Assembly: GCF_011440395.1 (NCBI RefSeq)
Contig: NZ_JAAOIX010000002.1
Coordinates: 1-64,000, forward strand
Source of the DNA: Pseudomaricurvus alcaniphilus
GTDB lineage: Bacteria; Pseudomonadota; Gammaproteobacteria; Pseudomonadales; Cellvibrionaceae
DNA length: 64,000 nucleotides
Direction of reading: 5' to 3'
Part shown: positions 30,151 to 39,163 of the stretch, piece after piece
Layout of the letters: each line of letters opens with the position of its first letter
Position numbering within the stretch: the first letter of the stretch is position 1
Translations under genes and position numbers: made by a program
Notes under the pieces: generated by a model
The model's database searches: none
What the model saw: only the letters and a program-made list of their open reading frames with translations
What the model was told of the DNA's origin: nothing

Positions 30151-31394
30151 TGCCCAGAACCACCAAACCCTTGACCAACACCGAGGTCAAACAAGCCAAA
30201 CCTAAAGGCAAGGAGTACAGCCTCCATGATGGCGGCGGCCTACACCTGCGCATCAGACCCAGCGGCGCAAAACAGTGGGCGTTCAGCTATTACACCCCCT
30301 ACACCAGGAAGCGCGTCAAAATTCAACTGGGCGTCTACCCCGCCAAAACCCTAGCCCAAGCCCGGGAAGACGCCGAAACGGCCCGCAAACTGCTCGCTCA
30401 GGATATCGACCCCAAAGAGCGTCAGGCGGAGCTGCGCACAGAACAGGAAGAAGCCCACACCAACACTTTCGAGCACGTGGCAGGTAAGTGGTTTGAGGTC
30501 AAGAAATCCAAGATCACTGTCGACTACGCCGACGACATTTGGCGATCATTCAATCTTCACCTATTCCCCGACCTGAGAAAGGTCCCTATTCACAAAATCA
30601 AAGCGCCGCAAACCATCAGAATCCTGGAACCGATTGCCGCCAAAGGCTCACTGGAAACTGTGAAGCGCCTTTGCCAACGAATCAACGAAGTTATGACCTA
30701 CGCCGTCAACACCGGCATTATCGACAGCAACCCTCTAGCAGGTATCGGCAAAGCCTTTCAGGCACCCCAAAAGCGGCACATGCCCACTCTCAAGCCCGAG
30801 CAACTGCCGGAGCTTATGAAGGCTCTCACAACCGCCAGCATCAAGTTAACCACGCGATGCCTGATCGAATGGCAACTACATACCATGACACGGCCCTCTG
30901 AAGCCGCTGGTGCGCGCTGGGACGAAATCGACACACAAACTATGACCTGGAACATTCCAGCCACCAGAATGAAAAAAAAACGCCCTCACAGCGTCCCCTT
31001 ATCGCCCCAAGCCATGGCCCTCTTACAAGTCATTAAGCCCCTCAGCGGTAAGAGTGAATATATATTCCCTGCGGATAGAAACTGGCGCAATCACACCCAC
31101 CCCCAAACCGCGAACATGGCATTAAAGCGCATGGGGTATGGGGGTGAACTTGTTTCGCATGGTTTACGCGCATTGGCCAGCACCACGCTCAACGAACAAG
31201 GTTTTGATCCGGATATTACTGAAGCAGCCCTTGCTCACGTTGACAGCAACGAAGTCAGGGCCGCATACAACCGCGCCGATTACTTACGGCGCCGTCGCGT
31301 AATGATGGAATGGTGGAGTAATCACATTGACGAAGCAGCCATCGGCAACATGAGCCTGAGCACAAGTAGGGCGGGGCTCAGAACTGCAGTTTAA
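30150..31394 (+). CDS. P4-type tyrosine integrase
   Basis: Site-specific recombinase of the island, 414 residues. The N-terminal DUF4102-like arm-binding domain (1-90) includes LHDGGGLHLRIRPSGAKQWAF; a core-binding SAM-like domain follows (about 105-200), and the catalytic domain has Arg248 (TMTRPSEAAGARW), His337 and Arg340 (SHGLR), His363 and the nucleophile Tyr373 (AAYNR). All catalytic residues are present, so it should be active. It begins 165 bp from the end of ssrA, which is its target. Confidence 0.95.
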   Translation: MPRTTKPLTNTEVKQAKPKGKEYSLHDGGGLHLRIRPSGAKQWAFSYYTPYTRKRVKIQLGVYPAKTLAQAREDAETARKLLAQDIDPKERQAELRTEQEEAHTNTFEHVAGKWFEVKKSKITVDYADDIWRSFNLHLFPDLRKVPIHKIKAPQTIRILEPIAAKGSLETVKRLCQRINEVMTYAVNTGIIDSNPLAGIGKAFQAPQKRHMPTLKPEQLPELMKALTTASIKLTTRCLIEWQLHTMTRPSEAAGARWDEIDTQTMTWNIPATRMKKKRPHSVPLSPQAMALLQVIKPLSGKSEYIFPADRNWRNHTHPQTANMALKRMGYGGELVSHGLRALASTTLNEQGFDPDITEAALAHVDSNEVRAAYNRADYLRRRRVMMEWWSNHIDEAAIGNMSLSTSRAGLRTAV

Positions 31395-31477
31395 CCATTA
31401 ATTAGCCTGGTCGACGAAAAAGCAGCTATGTACTGCTTTGACTTGAGGCCTATTAGATATGAGAAAGCTACTGCCCC

Positions 31478-32344
31478 ATGAATGACAATAATATTACAGA
31501 CAAACCAATTGATACTAAAGCTACCTTAATAGTACAGAAGAAAAAAAACTCAGAAGATATCGAGAGATTAGATTTTGAATGGGTGGCAAAAGTTAACCAA
31601 ACCCGAGTCGCCGCTCAAAAAAGAGCTGCCCGCAGTGGAGCGAGACACCACCTCAAAAAGGAAGATAATGAACCACTTTCCATCATGGCAGTACCGCTTC
31701 CTCCAGAACCACATATTGACGAAAGTGATTGGGAACAAACACAAAAAGAGCTAAATCACTACTTTATCAGGCTATTTACACGCCTTGAATGCCTGAGGAG
31801 TAGCAAGGGTAGCCTGGGCGAAGGACAGTGGAGTGACCTCCAAGAGTGCTCACCAATAGAAATCCACAGAGCAATCAAACTTATTGAGGCAGCTATCGAA
31901 AGCCCAACAACGAGGCATGAACTTTTAAAGGCACGAGTTGATGGCCGCCCCCCTCAGCAGCTTAGCTCCAACACTCACAGTCAGCATACTCAAATCGACC
32001 TTTCGGGCCAAAATGAAGTAACTGCAAACATTAATATCACCTCAAAGCCCAATCGAGAAAAACTTGCGAGCCAAAACGAGAAAGCGCAGAAACTCAACGT
32101 CTTTCATACTGTAGTAGACAAATTTATAAAATCCTATCTCATCAAAAATTCAAACCTGCCACATATGACATCCGCCCTCAAGCACCTGAGGAGCATATCA
32201 AAAGCAGAATATGGTGAATCGGACGTCATACACGAAGTTACTGACAATCACATCATCTGGATATCGCATACAGGGGAAACTCACATAGTAAAGATATCCA
32301 GCTTCAAATCGCTGTTCAGCAAATTGAAAAGGCCATACAAATAG
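31478..32344 (+). CDS. Island protein of unknown function
   Basis: A 288-residue, probably cytoplasmic protein rich in Lys, Gln and Asn. I recognise no family. The N-terminal third is highly charged and may be disordered, the middle (about 85-150) is predicted helical with a NHYFIRLFTRLECLRSSKG stretch, and the C-terminal 80 residues form a more compact unit (FHTVVDKFIKSYLIKNS and SDVIHEVTDNHIIWISHTGE). It lies between the integrase and the regulatory genes and is followed at once by a long inverted repeat. Base composition is more AT-rich than the chromosome. Confidence 0.7.
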   Translation: MNDNNITDKPIDTKATLIVQKKKNSEDIERLDFEWVAKVNQTRVAAQKRAARSGARHHLKKEDNEPLSIMAVPLPPEPHIDESDWEQTQKELNHYFIRLFTRLECLRSSKGSLGEGQWSDLQECSPIEIHRAIKLIEAAIESPTTRHELLKARVDGRPPQQLSSNTHSQHTQIDLSGQNEVTANINITSKPNREKLASQNEKAQKLNVFHTVVDKFIKSYLIKNSNLPHMTSALKHLRSISKAEYGESDVIHEVTDNHIIWISHTGETHIVKISSFKSLFSKLKRPYK

Positions 32345-32349
32345 CGATT

Positions 32350-32408
32350 AATTATCTGTATCGTTATCTGGGGATAAAATAATTATATAAATAACGATAC
32401 AGATAATT
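32350..32408. promoter_or_regulatory. Long perfect inverted repeat upstream of alpA-like gene
   Basis: Perfect 18-bp arms AATTATCTGTATCGTTAT and its complement, separated by 23 AT-rich bases. It starts 5 bp after the stop of the preceding gene and ends 45 bp before the AlpA-like ATG. It could be a terminator, but the AT-rich stem and lack of a T-tract favour an operator with two half-sites for the AlpA- or Rha-type regulators. Confidence 0.6.
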
Positions 32409-32453
32409 TGACATGATCTCCTAAGCGCTCATTCCGGCAATGAGACACAGAAA

Positions 32454-32768
32454 ATGACGCGTTTTCCCGACAATACCACTTCCATTAGTGACTTCGCCCT
32501 TCCACCAAAGCCATACATTCTTGACCGAGAGCCAGAAGTGCTCGGTCAGACAGCATGGGGAAGTACAACTCACCACGAAAAAATCAAAAATGGATTGTTT
32601 CCGCCCGGGCTACATATTGGCCCGAGAGCCAAAGCATGGCCTCGCCATGAGACCCAGGCAATCATCGCCGCGATCATCGCCGGGAAGTCAGACGATCAAA
32701 TCCGCACGCTGGTCCGCTATCTGGTCGACCAACGCAAGAAATTGGCACTTATGGGGGTGATTGCATGA
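32454..32768 (+). CDS. AlpA-family phage-type regulator
   Basis: A 104-residue DNA-binding protein. The segment 36-75 has the AlpA helix-turn-helix pattern, with KNGLFPPGLHIGPRAKAWPR in place of the usual GKFPKPVKLGPRAVGW. AlpA-like proteins in P4-type islands activate the excision function of the integrase. The last bases overlap the next gene in ATGA, so the two are translationally coupled. Confidence 0.8.
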   Translation: MTRFPDNTTSISDFALPPKPYILDREPEVLGQTAWGSTTHHEKIKNGLFPPGLHIGPRAKAWPRHETQAIIAAIIAGKSDDQIRTLVRYLVDQRKKLALMGVIA

Positions 32769-33418
32769 ACAATGCCATAGAAGTCACCATAAAAAACAGT
32801 GAGCCGCGAGTAAGCAGTCGCTTAATTGCTAACGGATTAGGTATTCAGCACAAAAACTTATTGGAGCTACTAGAAACCTACCAGACAGATTTTAAAGAAT
32901 TCGGAACTTTCGCGTTTGAAACGCGGAAGTCAAAAGGTAGACCACAACGCTTTGCCTGCCTCAATGAGGACCAAGCGTATCTACTGTTAACGTACTCAAA
33001 AAATACTCCTCGCGCCAGAGCCATCAAAAAAAGTTTGATTAAAGCTTTTAGAGAAGCTCGCGAAACGCTAGTTAGCAAAACTGATTACCTACCTTGTTAT
33101 CACGAGTGTCATGATGCTATATCAACTCTGGTTAGAAAAAGTGGCAGCTCAACACCAGAACCAATTCACCACATGAATGTTGAAAAGATGATCAACAAAG
33201 CTTTCGGCATTCCCGTTGGAATACGGAGCAAGTTGCCGCCTTCGCTTCGCGCCGCTATCTCAATGGCTGAACGCATAGCTGGAGTTCACTATCAAAGAGC
33301 TATGGATACCGGGGACGATCACAAAACAGCTTATAAAGCAGCCAAGGCCGCTATAGAGCGGTGCGCCAATACTGTTCGTGACTCACTGCCGCTATTGAAT
33401 GGCGAGGCGGCAGAATGA
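32765..33418 (+). CDS. Rha-family (pRha) phage regulatory protein
   Basis: A 217-residue protein. Residues about 18-100 match the Rha pattern: IQHKNLLELLETYQTDFKEF, then a strand-rich KGRPQRFACLNEDQAYLLLTYSKN and a helix ending KSLIKAFREAR. Rha proteins were described as lambdoid-phage proteins that block growth in hosts without integration host factor. The C-terminal half (about 125-210) is unlike known Rha tails. It overlaps the alpA-like gene and the next small gene, each by 4 bp. Confidence 0.8.
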   Translation: MNNAIEVTIKNSEPRVSSRLIANGLGIQHKNLLELLETYQTDFKEFGTFAFETRKSKGRPQRFACLNEDQAYLLLTYSKNTPRARAIKKSLIKAFREARETLVSKTDYLPCYHECHDAISTLVRKSGSSTPEPIHHMNVEKMINKAFGIPVGIRSKLPPSLRAAISMAERIAGVHYQRAMDTGDDHKTAYKAAKAAIERCANTVRDSLPLLNGEAAE

Positions 33419-33582
33419 ATAGCTACCAAGTAGAAGTTCGCCAGGAAATCATAACCCCGCCCTTAATCGAGGCTAAAGGCCCACAGGAGGCCAGCGAAGC
33501 CGCCAGAGTGAATCAAGGTGTCGCTGGTAACTCTTACCCCGGAGGCGTTGAAATCATTTCTGAAAAGCTACTAAGAGGGTAA
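33415..33582 (+). CDS. Small island protein (55 aa)
   Basis: A short open frame starting MNSYQVEVRQEI and ending EIISEKLLRG. Its ATG overlaps the stop of the Rha-type gene (ATGA), and its stop is 3 bp before the next ATG, so it fits a translationally coupled operon with no slack. I recognise no family. The tight packing is the main evidence that it is real. Confidence 0.6.
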   Translation: MNSYQVEVRQEIITPPLIEAKGPQEASEAARVNQGVAGNSYPGGVEIISEKLLRG

Positions 33583-33585
33583 TTC

Positions 33586-34122
33586 ATGGCCAAGTCGCAT
33601 GGCAAAAACAAGGGGCGTACCGACGCCCCTGGAGGCTTCGCGGGCATACCCCGTATAGTATTGAAGCACCCTGACTACCAGGGTCTATCAGGCGGCGCGG
33701 TAAAGCTGCTGATCGAGCTGGCGAGCCAATTCAAAGGCAACAATAACGGTAATTTGACGGTAGCATTTTCGATATTGAAAAAGCGTGGCTTCAATTCCAA
33801 AAGTACCATTGCCCGGTCTGTGAAAGAGCTGCTATCTGCAAACATTATCATTCAAACCCGAGAAGGCAGGTTCACTAATCCCGGAGGTGTGTGCAACCTG
33901 TATGCTCTTAGCTGGCTTGCGATTGATGAGTGCCCAGGTAAATCTCTCACGGCATCACCGACCGTAACACCCCCACGCAAATTCAGCCTAGAATTTAACA
34001 AAACGCCCGGACCAGAAACTGGTCCAGGCTCGGTCCAGAAACAGGGGCGATGTCAAAGAAGAGATGGTAGAGGACAATACTCATCGGTCCAAAAACAGGG
34101 CCGATTAACCGTAGTCACCTAG
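33586..34122 (+). CDS. Winged-helix-like island protein of unknown function
   Basis: A 178-residue protein. The segment 18-110 resembles winged-helix domains common in phages and islands (GIPRIVLKHPDYQGLSGGAV, then FSILKKRGFNSKSTIARSVK as recognition region). The C-terminal 45 residues are low complexity with a repeated VQKQGR motif. At DNA level that tail is built from four 14-bp repeats (see 34009-34134). A replication or copy-control role is possible from the fold type but not shown. Confidence 0.65.
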   Translation: MAKSHGKNKGRTDAPGGFAGIPRIVLKHPDYQGLSGGAVKLLIELASQFKGNNNGNLTVAFSILKKRGFNSKSTIARSVKELLSANIIIQTREGRFTNPGGVCNLYALSWLAIDECPGKSLTASPTVTPPRKFSLEFNKTPGPETGPGSVQKQGRCQRRDGRGQYSSVQKQGRLTVVT

Positions 34123-34134
34123 TCCAGAACATGG
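34009..34134 (+). repeat. Iteron-like repeats at the end of the winged-helix gene
   Basis: Four copies of a 14-bp unit: GGACCAGAAACTGG (34009), GGTCCAGAAACAGG (34032), GGTCCAAAAACAGG (34086) and AGTCCAGAACATGG (34121). Three are in the coding tail and the last overlaps the stop codon. They might be binding sites (iterons) for the encoded protein or merely encode a peptide repeat. Confidence 0.5.
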
Positions 34135-34656
34135 ACACCTTTATATATACCATAGGGGTTCGCTTATTCATGACTTACAACAACGCAGTGATTCAATGTA
34201 TAGGCACAATGCAAATGCGGCGCCGCCCATAAAATCATAAATCAAGACCTGGTATTTACAAGGAAGACGAGCCCTCATTGCAGACCTGCTAAAAACCCTG
34301 AAAACTAGACAATAGTACAGTTATCGCAGCCTTATACGCAAAATGAGCACATTTGAAACAAAAACACACTTATTCTGAATATGGGGGGGGCACGCACACA
34401 CTGGCACCGCAAGAAAGAGATGCTCATCATGTAAGTGAGCATATTGAATATCAACGTTATTAGGCCTTCTCACGGCCATGCTTTGCCGGCGTGGGCCAAT
34501 AAGCGATATTTCTCAATACCGATTACTGCCCCGCCTCAACCGCACCACCAATAGACCCACAGATAGCTTGTTATTACTGGCCTCCATTTATTCCTTGGTC
34601 TATGCTCGAAGTTTTCGCCAAAGCCATCACTTTCAGGAAAATTCAGGCGCGACGCC
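34135..34656. other. Island intergenic region
   Basis: About 520 bp without a credible gene. It separates the regulatory genes from the cargo. It starts with an AT-rich TTTATATATACCATA stretch and includes a run of eight G at 34383-34390. A short open frame at 34478-34681 has a composition unlike a protein and overlaps the next start. I see no tRNA or hairpin of note. Confidence 0.5.
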
Positions 34657-34974
34657 ATGGAAAACAAAGCCACTTTTATAGATGCCGTCAAACACCAGCT
34701 GGTTGATTTTTATACAACCCTGTCTGAGACCAAAAAAATCGACAATGTCCGCAAGGCCTACATTGAAGGCTTTATGTTTGCTGGGGTGGTCCTGCAATTG
34801 GTCGACAATGATAAGCTAAAGCAGGTTATGGAAGAAGCCCATTGCGCTGTCTTTAACATGACACAGGCCGAGCGCCGCATGGGCACTGCCTTTAACACCA
34901 ATACTGAGAAAGCCTGGGCAGTTTATGACGACCCCGCTTGGAAACGTAACGCGCGCGGTAAAAGTCCAGAATAA
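34657..34974 (+). CDS. Small island protein of unknown function (105 aa)
   Basis: A helical, probably cytoplasmic protein, rich in Lys and Glu, starting MENKATFIDAVKHQLVDFY and including MTQAERRMGTAFN. There are no transmembrane segments or motifs that I can name. It precedes hsdR by 130 bp on the same strand and could be an accessory to the restriction system or separate cargo. Confidence 0.6.
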   Translation: MENKATFIDAVKHQLVDFYTTLSETKKIDNVRKAYIEGFMFAGVVLQLVDNDKLKQVMEEAHCAVFNMTQAERRMGTAFNTNTEKAWAVYDDPAWKRNARGKSPE

Positions 34975-35104
34975 CCAAGGCCGGCGCAGCCATGAGGCCA
35001 ATCTGCCATCTGATCATACTGGGTGCTATAGTACTCCAACGGTGAGTTGCATCTAATTGCCGCGATGACACAGTCAGCAGGGATACAGGGGATACTTGGC
35101 AGGC

Positions 35105-37531
35105 ATGGACAAGAAACAACTGTCAGAAACGGACATCATCAGCAAGTTTATCCTCCCCTCCGTGGAGAAAGCCGGCTGGGATAACATGACCCAGATTCGC
35201 CAGGAGGTGAAACTGCGCGATGGCAAGGTGATTGTGCGCGGCCAGATCGGTATGCGCAAAACGGTGAAGTCAGCGGATATCGTGCTCTATCACAAGTTCA
35301 ACATGCCACTGGCGGTGATCGAAGCCAAGGCCAACAAGCACGAGATTGGCAAGGGTATGCAGCAAGGTCTGGACTACGCCCGGCTGCTGGACGTGCCCTT
35401 TGCGTTTGCCAGCAATGGCGACGGATTTGTCTTTCATGATAAAACCGCTCCCGCTCACGGCGGCCTGCTGGAAAGCGAGATAAGCCTGGATAGTTTCCCC
35501 AGCCCCGCTGAGCTCTGGCAAAGGTACTGCGCCTGGAAGGGCTACACCGCCGCCCAGCTGCCCATCATCACCCAGGATTACCACGATGACGGCAGTGGCA
35601 AGGCCCCGCGCTACTACCAGCTGCAAGCCATCAACAAAACCATCGAAGCGGTATCCAACAGCCAGGATCGCGTGCTGCTGGTGATGGCCACCGGCACCGG
35701 CAAAACCTACACTGCCTTCCAAATCATCTGGCGCTTGTGGAAGGCCCAACAGAAAAAGCGGATCCTGTTTTTGGCCGATCGTAATATTCTGGTGGACCAG
35801 GCTCGTATTAATGATTTTCAGCCTTTTGGCCAGGCCATGACCAAGATCACCGGCCGCACCGTCGACCCCGCCTACGAGATCCACCTGGCGCTCTATCAGG
35901 CCCTTACCGGCCCGGAAGAGCACCAAAAGGCGTACAAGCAGGTCGACCCGGACTTCTTTGACCTGATCGTAATCGATGAATGCCATCGTGGCTCTGCTGC
36001 AGAAGACAGCGCTTGGCGCGAAATCCTGGAGTATTTCAACTCCGCTACCCAAATCGGCTTAACCGCCACCCCCAAAGAAACTGACACCGTCTCCAACACC
36101 GACTACTTCGGCGACCCGGTCTATACTTACTCCCTCAAAGAAGGTATCGAAGACGGCTTTCTCGCCCCCTACAAAGTGGTGCGCGTGGATCTGGATGTAG
36201 ATGCGCTGGGCTGGCGGCCGGAGAAAGGTCAGCGCGACAAACACGGGCAGGAGATCAAAGATCGTATCTACAACCCCAAAGACTTCGATCGCGTCCTGGT
36301 CATTGATGAGCGCACCCAATTAGTGGCGGAAACCATTACCGCCTATCTCAAACGTACCGACCCCATGGCCAAAACTATCGTTTTCTGCAACGACATCGAC
36401 CATGCCGAGCGTATGCGCCGCGCGCTCGTTAATCTCAACCCCGAGCAGATGACCAAAAACGAGAAGTACGTGATGAAGATCACCGGTGATGACGACGCCG
36501 GCAAAGCCCAGCTGGATAACTTCATCAACCCGAAAAAGCCCTACCCGGTAATCACCACCACATCAGAACTGATGACCACCGGCGTAGATGCCAAAACCTG
36601 CAAACTGGTGGTGCTGGACCAGAACATCCAGTCCATGACCAAGTTCAAGCAGATCATCGGCCGCGGCACCCGCATTGACGATCGCTACAATAAGCTCTGG
36701 TTTACCATCCTCGACTTCCGCAAGGCCACCGAGCTGTTTGCCGACCCCCACTTCGATGGCATCCCGGAGAAGGTGCTGGTCTCCAAACCCGGCGACATTA
36801 CCGACCTAGAAAACCCGGAATTCGATGATAACCTCAACGGCACCGGCGACTCAGACGACCTGAATCCCGGCTATAATGACACTCCTGTGAAAAATGAATG
36901 GCCCGACTACGGCGACGACACGAACACTGGCGGTGAGGACGAACGTGAGCCCTGGGTGAAATACCACGTCAACGGCGTCACCGTGAAAAAGCTGGCCGAG
37001 CGTATTCAGTATTACGACAGCGACGGCAAGCTGGTGACCGAATCTTTTAAAGACTACACCCGCAACACCGTACTTAAGCAGTTCGCCTCGCTGGACGCCT
37101 TCACTAGCCGCTGGAACGGCAGTCAGCGCAAGCAAGCCGTCATCGACGAACTGGAAGCGGAGGGAGTCATCTGGGCCGCGCTGGAAGAAGAGGTAGGCAA
37201 AGAGATGGACCCGTTCGATATGATTTGCCATATCGTATTTGATCAGCCCCCGCTAACCCGACTAGAGCGCGCCAACAACGTCAAAAAGCGCAACTACTTC
37301 ACCCGCTACGAGGGCACCGCCAAATCGGTGCTGGAAGCCCTGGTGGACAAATACGCCGATGCCGGCGTGCAGGAGATCGAGAGCGTCAATGTGCTGAAGG
37401 TACACCCAATCAAACAACTGGGCTCGCCGCTGGAGATCGTGAAAAAAGGCTTTGGCGGTAAACCCCAATACCAGCAAGCTATCCGTGACTTGGAGACCGA
37501 GCTCTACAGCAACGACCCCAAATCCGCCTAA
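35105..37531 (+). CDS. hsdR: Type I restriction enzyme, R subunit
   Basis: The translocase and nuclease of a type I restriction system, 808 residues. The N-terminal PD-(D/E)xK nuclease has Asp58 (SADIV) and Glu73-x-Lys75 (VIEAK). The SF2 helicase core has Walker A ATGTGKT at 195-201, DECH at 291-294, TATPKET near 322 and the motif VI region [10 protein letters not shown] near 525. A C-terminal EcoEI-type domain follows (about 640-800). I chose the ATG at 35105; a TTG at 35096 would add three residues. Gene order R-M-S with hsdM starting 78 bp later. Confidence 0.96.
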   Translation: MDKKQLSETDIISKFILPSVEKAGWDNMTQIRQEVKLRDGKVIVRGQIGMRKTVKSADIVLYHKFNMPLAVIEAKANKHEIGKGMQQGLDYARLLDVPFAFASNGDGFVFHDKTAPAHGGLLESEISLDSFPSPAELWQRYCAWKGYTAAQLPIITQDYHDDGSGKAPRYYQLQAINKTIEAVSNSQDRVLLVMATGTGKTYTAFQIIWRLWKAQQKKRILFLADRNILVDQARINDFQPFGQAMTKITGRTVDPAYEIHLALYQALTGPEEHQKAYKQVDPDFFDLIVIDECHRGSAAEDSAWREILEYFNSATQIGLTATPKETDTVSNTDYFGDPVYTYSLKEGIEDGFLAPYKVVRVDLDVDALGWRPEKGQRDKHGQEIKDRIYNPKDFDRVLVIDERTQLVAETITAYLKRTDPMAKTIVFCNDIDHAERMRRALVNLNPEQMTKNEKYVMKITGDDDAGKAQLDNFINPKKPYPVITTTSELMTTGVDAKTCKLVVLDQNIQSMTKFKQIIGRGTRIDDRYNKLWFTILDFRKATELFADPHFDGIPEKVLVSKPGDITDLENPEFDDNLNGTGDSDDLNPGYNDTPVKNEWPDYGDDTNTGGEDEREPWVKYHVNGVTVKKLAERIQYYDSDGKLVTESFKDYTRNTVLKQFASLDAFTSRWNGSQRKQAVIDELEAEGVIWAALEEEVGKEMDPFDMICHIVFDQPPLTRLERANNVKKRNYFTRYEGTAKSVLEALVDKYADAGVQEIESVNVLKVHPIKQLGSPLEIVKKGFGGKPQYQQAIRDLETELYSNDPKSA

Positions 37532-37609
37532 ACTTCCCATTTGCAACAATTCCCGCAAAAGCGGGACTCCGGGGCTTTATTGGGCCCGGAATTCAACCAA
37601 GAGAGATCT

Positions 37610-39163
37610 ATGTCAGTCAGTACAGTTATCAAATCCATCCAGGACATCATGCGCAAAGACGCCGGAGTCGATGGCGATGCCCAGCGCCTCGGCCAACTAT
37701 CCTGGTTGCTGTTCCTAAAAATATTCGATGCCCAGGAAGAGCAGTTGGAATTCGAACAGGACAACTACCGGGCCCCCATCCCCAGCCAATACTTGTGGCG
37801 TAACTGGGCCGCCGATGACGAGGGCATTACCGGCGATAGTCTGCTGGAGTTCATCAACAACGATCTGTTCCCGGCGCTCAAGGGCCTGACCGCGCCCATC
37901 GACAAAAACCCCCGCGGCTTTGTGGTCAAGGAAGCCTTCAGTGACGCCTTTAACTACATGAAGAACGGCACCCTGTTACGCCAGGTAATCAACAAGCTCA
38001 ACGAGATTGACTTTACCGACTCCAGCGAGCGTCACCTGTTTGGCGACATCTACGAGCAGATCCTCAAGGACCTGCAAAGCGCCGGTAACGCCGGCGAGTT
38101 CTACACCCCCCGCGCCGTCACCCGCTTTATCGTGCAGATGATCGACCCGCAACTGGGCGAAACCGTCTTCGACCCCGCCTGTGGCACCGGTGGCTTTTTG
38201 GCCTGCGCCTTCGATCATATAGGCGGCAAGTACGTTAAAACCGCCACCGACCACCAGACCCTGCAGGGCCAGATTCGCGGTGTCGAGAAAAAGCAGTTAC
38301 CGCACCTGCTGTGCACCACCAATATGCTGCTGCATGGCATCGAAATACCGGTACAGATCCAGCACGACAACACCCTCAGCAAGCCACTGTCCAGCTGGGA
38401 GTCGGACGTCGATGTGATCGTCACCAATCCGCCCTTTGGTGGCACTGAAGAAGACGGCATCGAGAAGAACTTCCCCAGCGAACTGCAAACCCGCGAAACC
38501 GCCGACCTGTTTCTGCAACTGATTGTCGAGGTGCTCAAGCCCGGTGGTCGCGCTGCCGTGGTCCTGCCCGATGGCACCCTGTTTGGCGAAGGCGTTAAAA
38601 CCAAGCTCAAAAAAATGCTGCTGGAAGAATGCAATCTGCACACCATTGTGCGCCTGCCAAACTCGGTGTTTGCACCCTACACCAGCATCAAGACCAATAT
38701 CCTGTTTTTTGAAAAGAGCAAAGCGGCCAACAAGGGCACCAAGGAAATCTGGTACTACGAAGTGCCCCTGCCAGATGGGGTCAAAGCCTTTAACAAGACC
38801 AAGCCCATGAAATTGGAGCACTTTGACGATTGCGCCGACTGGTGGGGCGAAGGCAAGAGTCAGAAGAGCAAACTCAAGCGCAAGGACCGCCAGGAAAACC
38901 AATTCGCCTGGAAGGTGTCCATCGACGATATCGTTGCCCGCAATTACAACCTGGACATAAAAAACCCCCACGTCGAGGAGCAAATCAGCCACGACCCGGA
39001 TGTACTGCTGGCCGACTACAGCCGGCAACAGAATGAGATTCAACAATTGCGCGATCAGCTCAAAGGGATTCTTGCCGAGGCAATGACCTCCAAAGACGTT
39101 GGTGTTGCCCAAGGAGAGATTCGCAAGGTAAAAGCCGCATCCCGCAAGGGGGGCAACCCATGA
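37610..39163 (+). CDS. hsdM: Type I restriction enzyme, M subunit
   Basis: N6-adenine methyltransferase subunit, 517 residues. The helical N-terminal domain (1-150) is followed by motif I DPACGTGGF at 188-196 and catalytic motif IV NPPF at 273-276. The ATG at 37610 (MSVSTVIKSIQDIMRK) matches the family N-terminus; the upstream frame is open but unsupported. The stop overlaps the hsdS start in ATGA. With hsdS it makes the modification complex. Confidence 0.97.
   Translation: MSVSTVIKSIQDIMRKDAGVDGDAQRLGQLSWLLFLKIFDAQEEQLEFEQDNYRAPIPSQYLWRNWAADDEGITGDSLLEFINNDLFPALKGLTAPIDKNPRGFVVKEAFSDAFNYMKNGTLLRQVINKLNEIDFTDSSERHLFGDIYEQILKDLQSAGNAGEFYTPRAVTRFIVQMIDPQLGETVFDPACGTGGFLACAFDHIGGKYVKTATDHQTLQGQIRGVEKKQLPHLLCTTNMLLHGIEIPVQIQHDNTLSKPLSSWESDVDVIVTNPPFGGTEEDGIEKNFPSELQTRETADLFLQLIVEVLKPGGRAAVVLPDGTLFGEGVKTKLKKMLLEECNLHTIVRLPNSVFAPYTSIKTNILFFEKSKAANKGTKEIWYYEVPLPDGVKAFNKTKPMKLEHFDDCADWWGEGKSQKSKLKRKDRQENQFAWKVSIDDIVARNYNLDIKNPHVEEQISHDPDVLLADYSRQQNEIQQLRDQLKGILAEAMTSKDVGVAQGEIRKVKAASRKGGNP

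Noticed and set aside
34478..34681. 67-residue frame in the island
   Set aside because: It overlaps the start of the better supported gene at 34657 and has no ribosome site or protein-like pattern.
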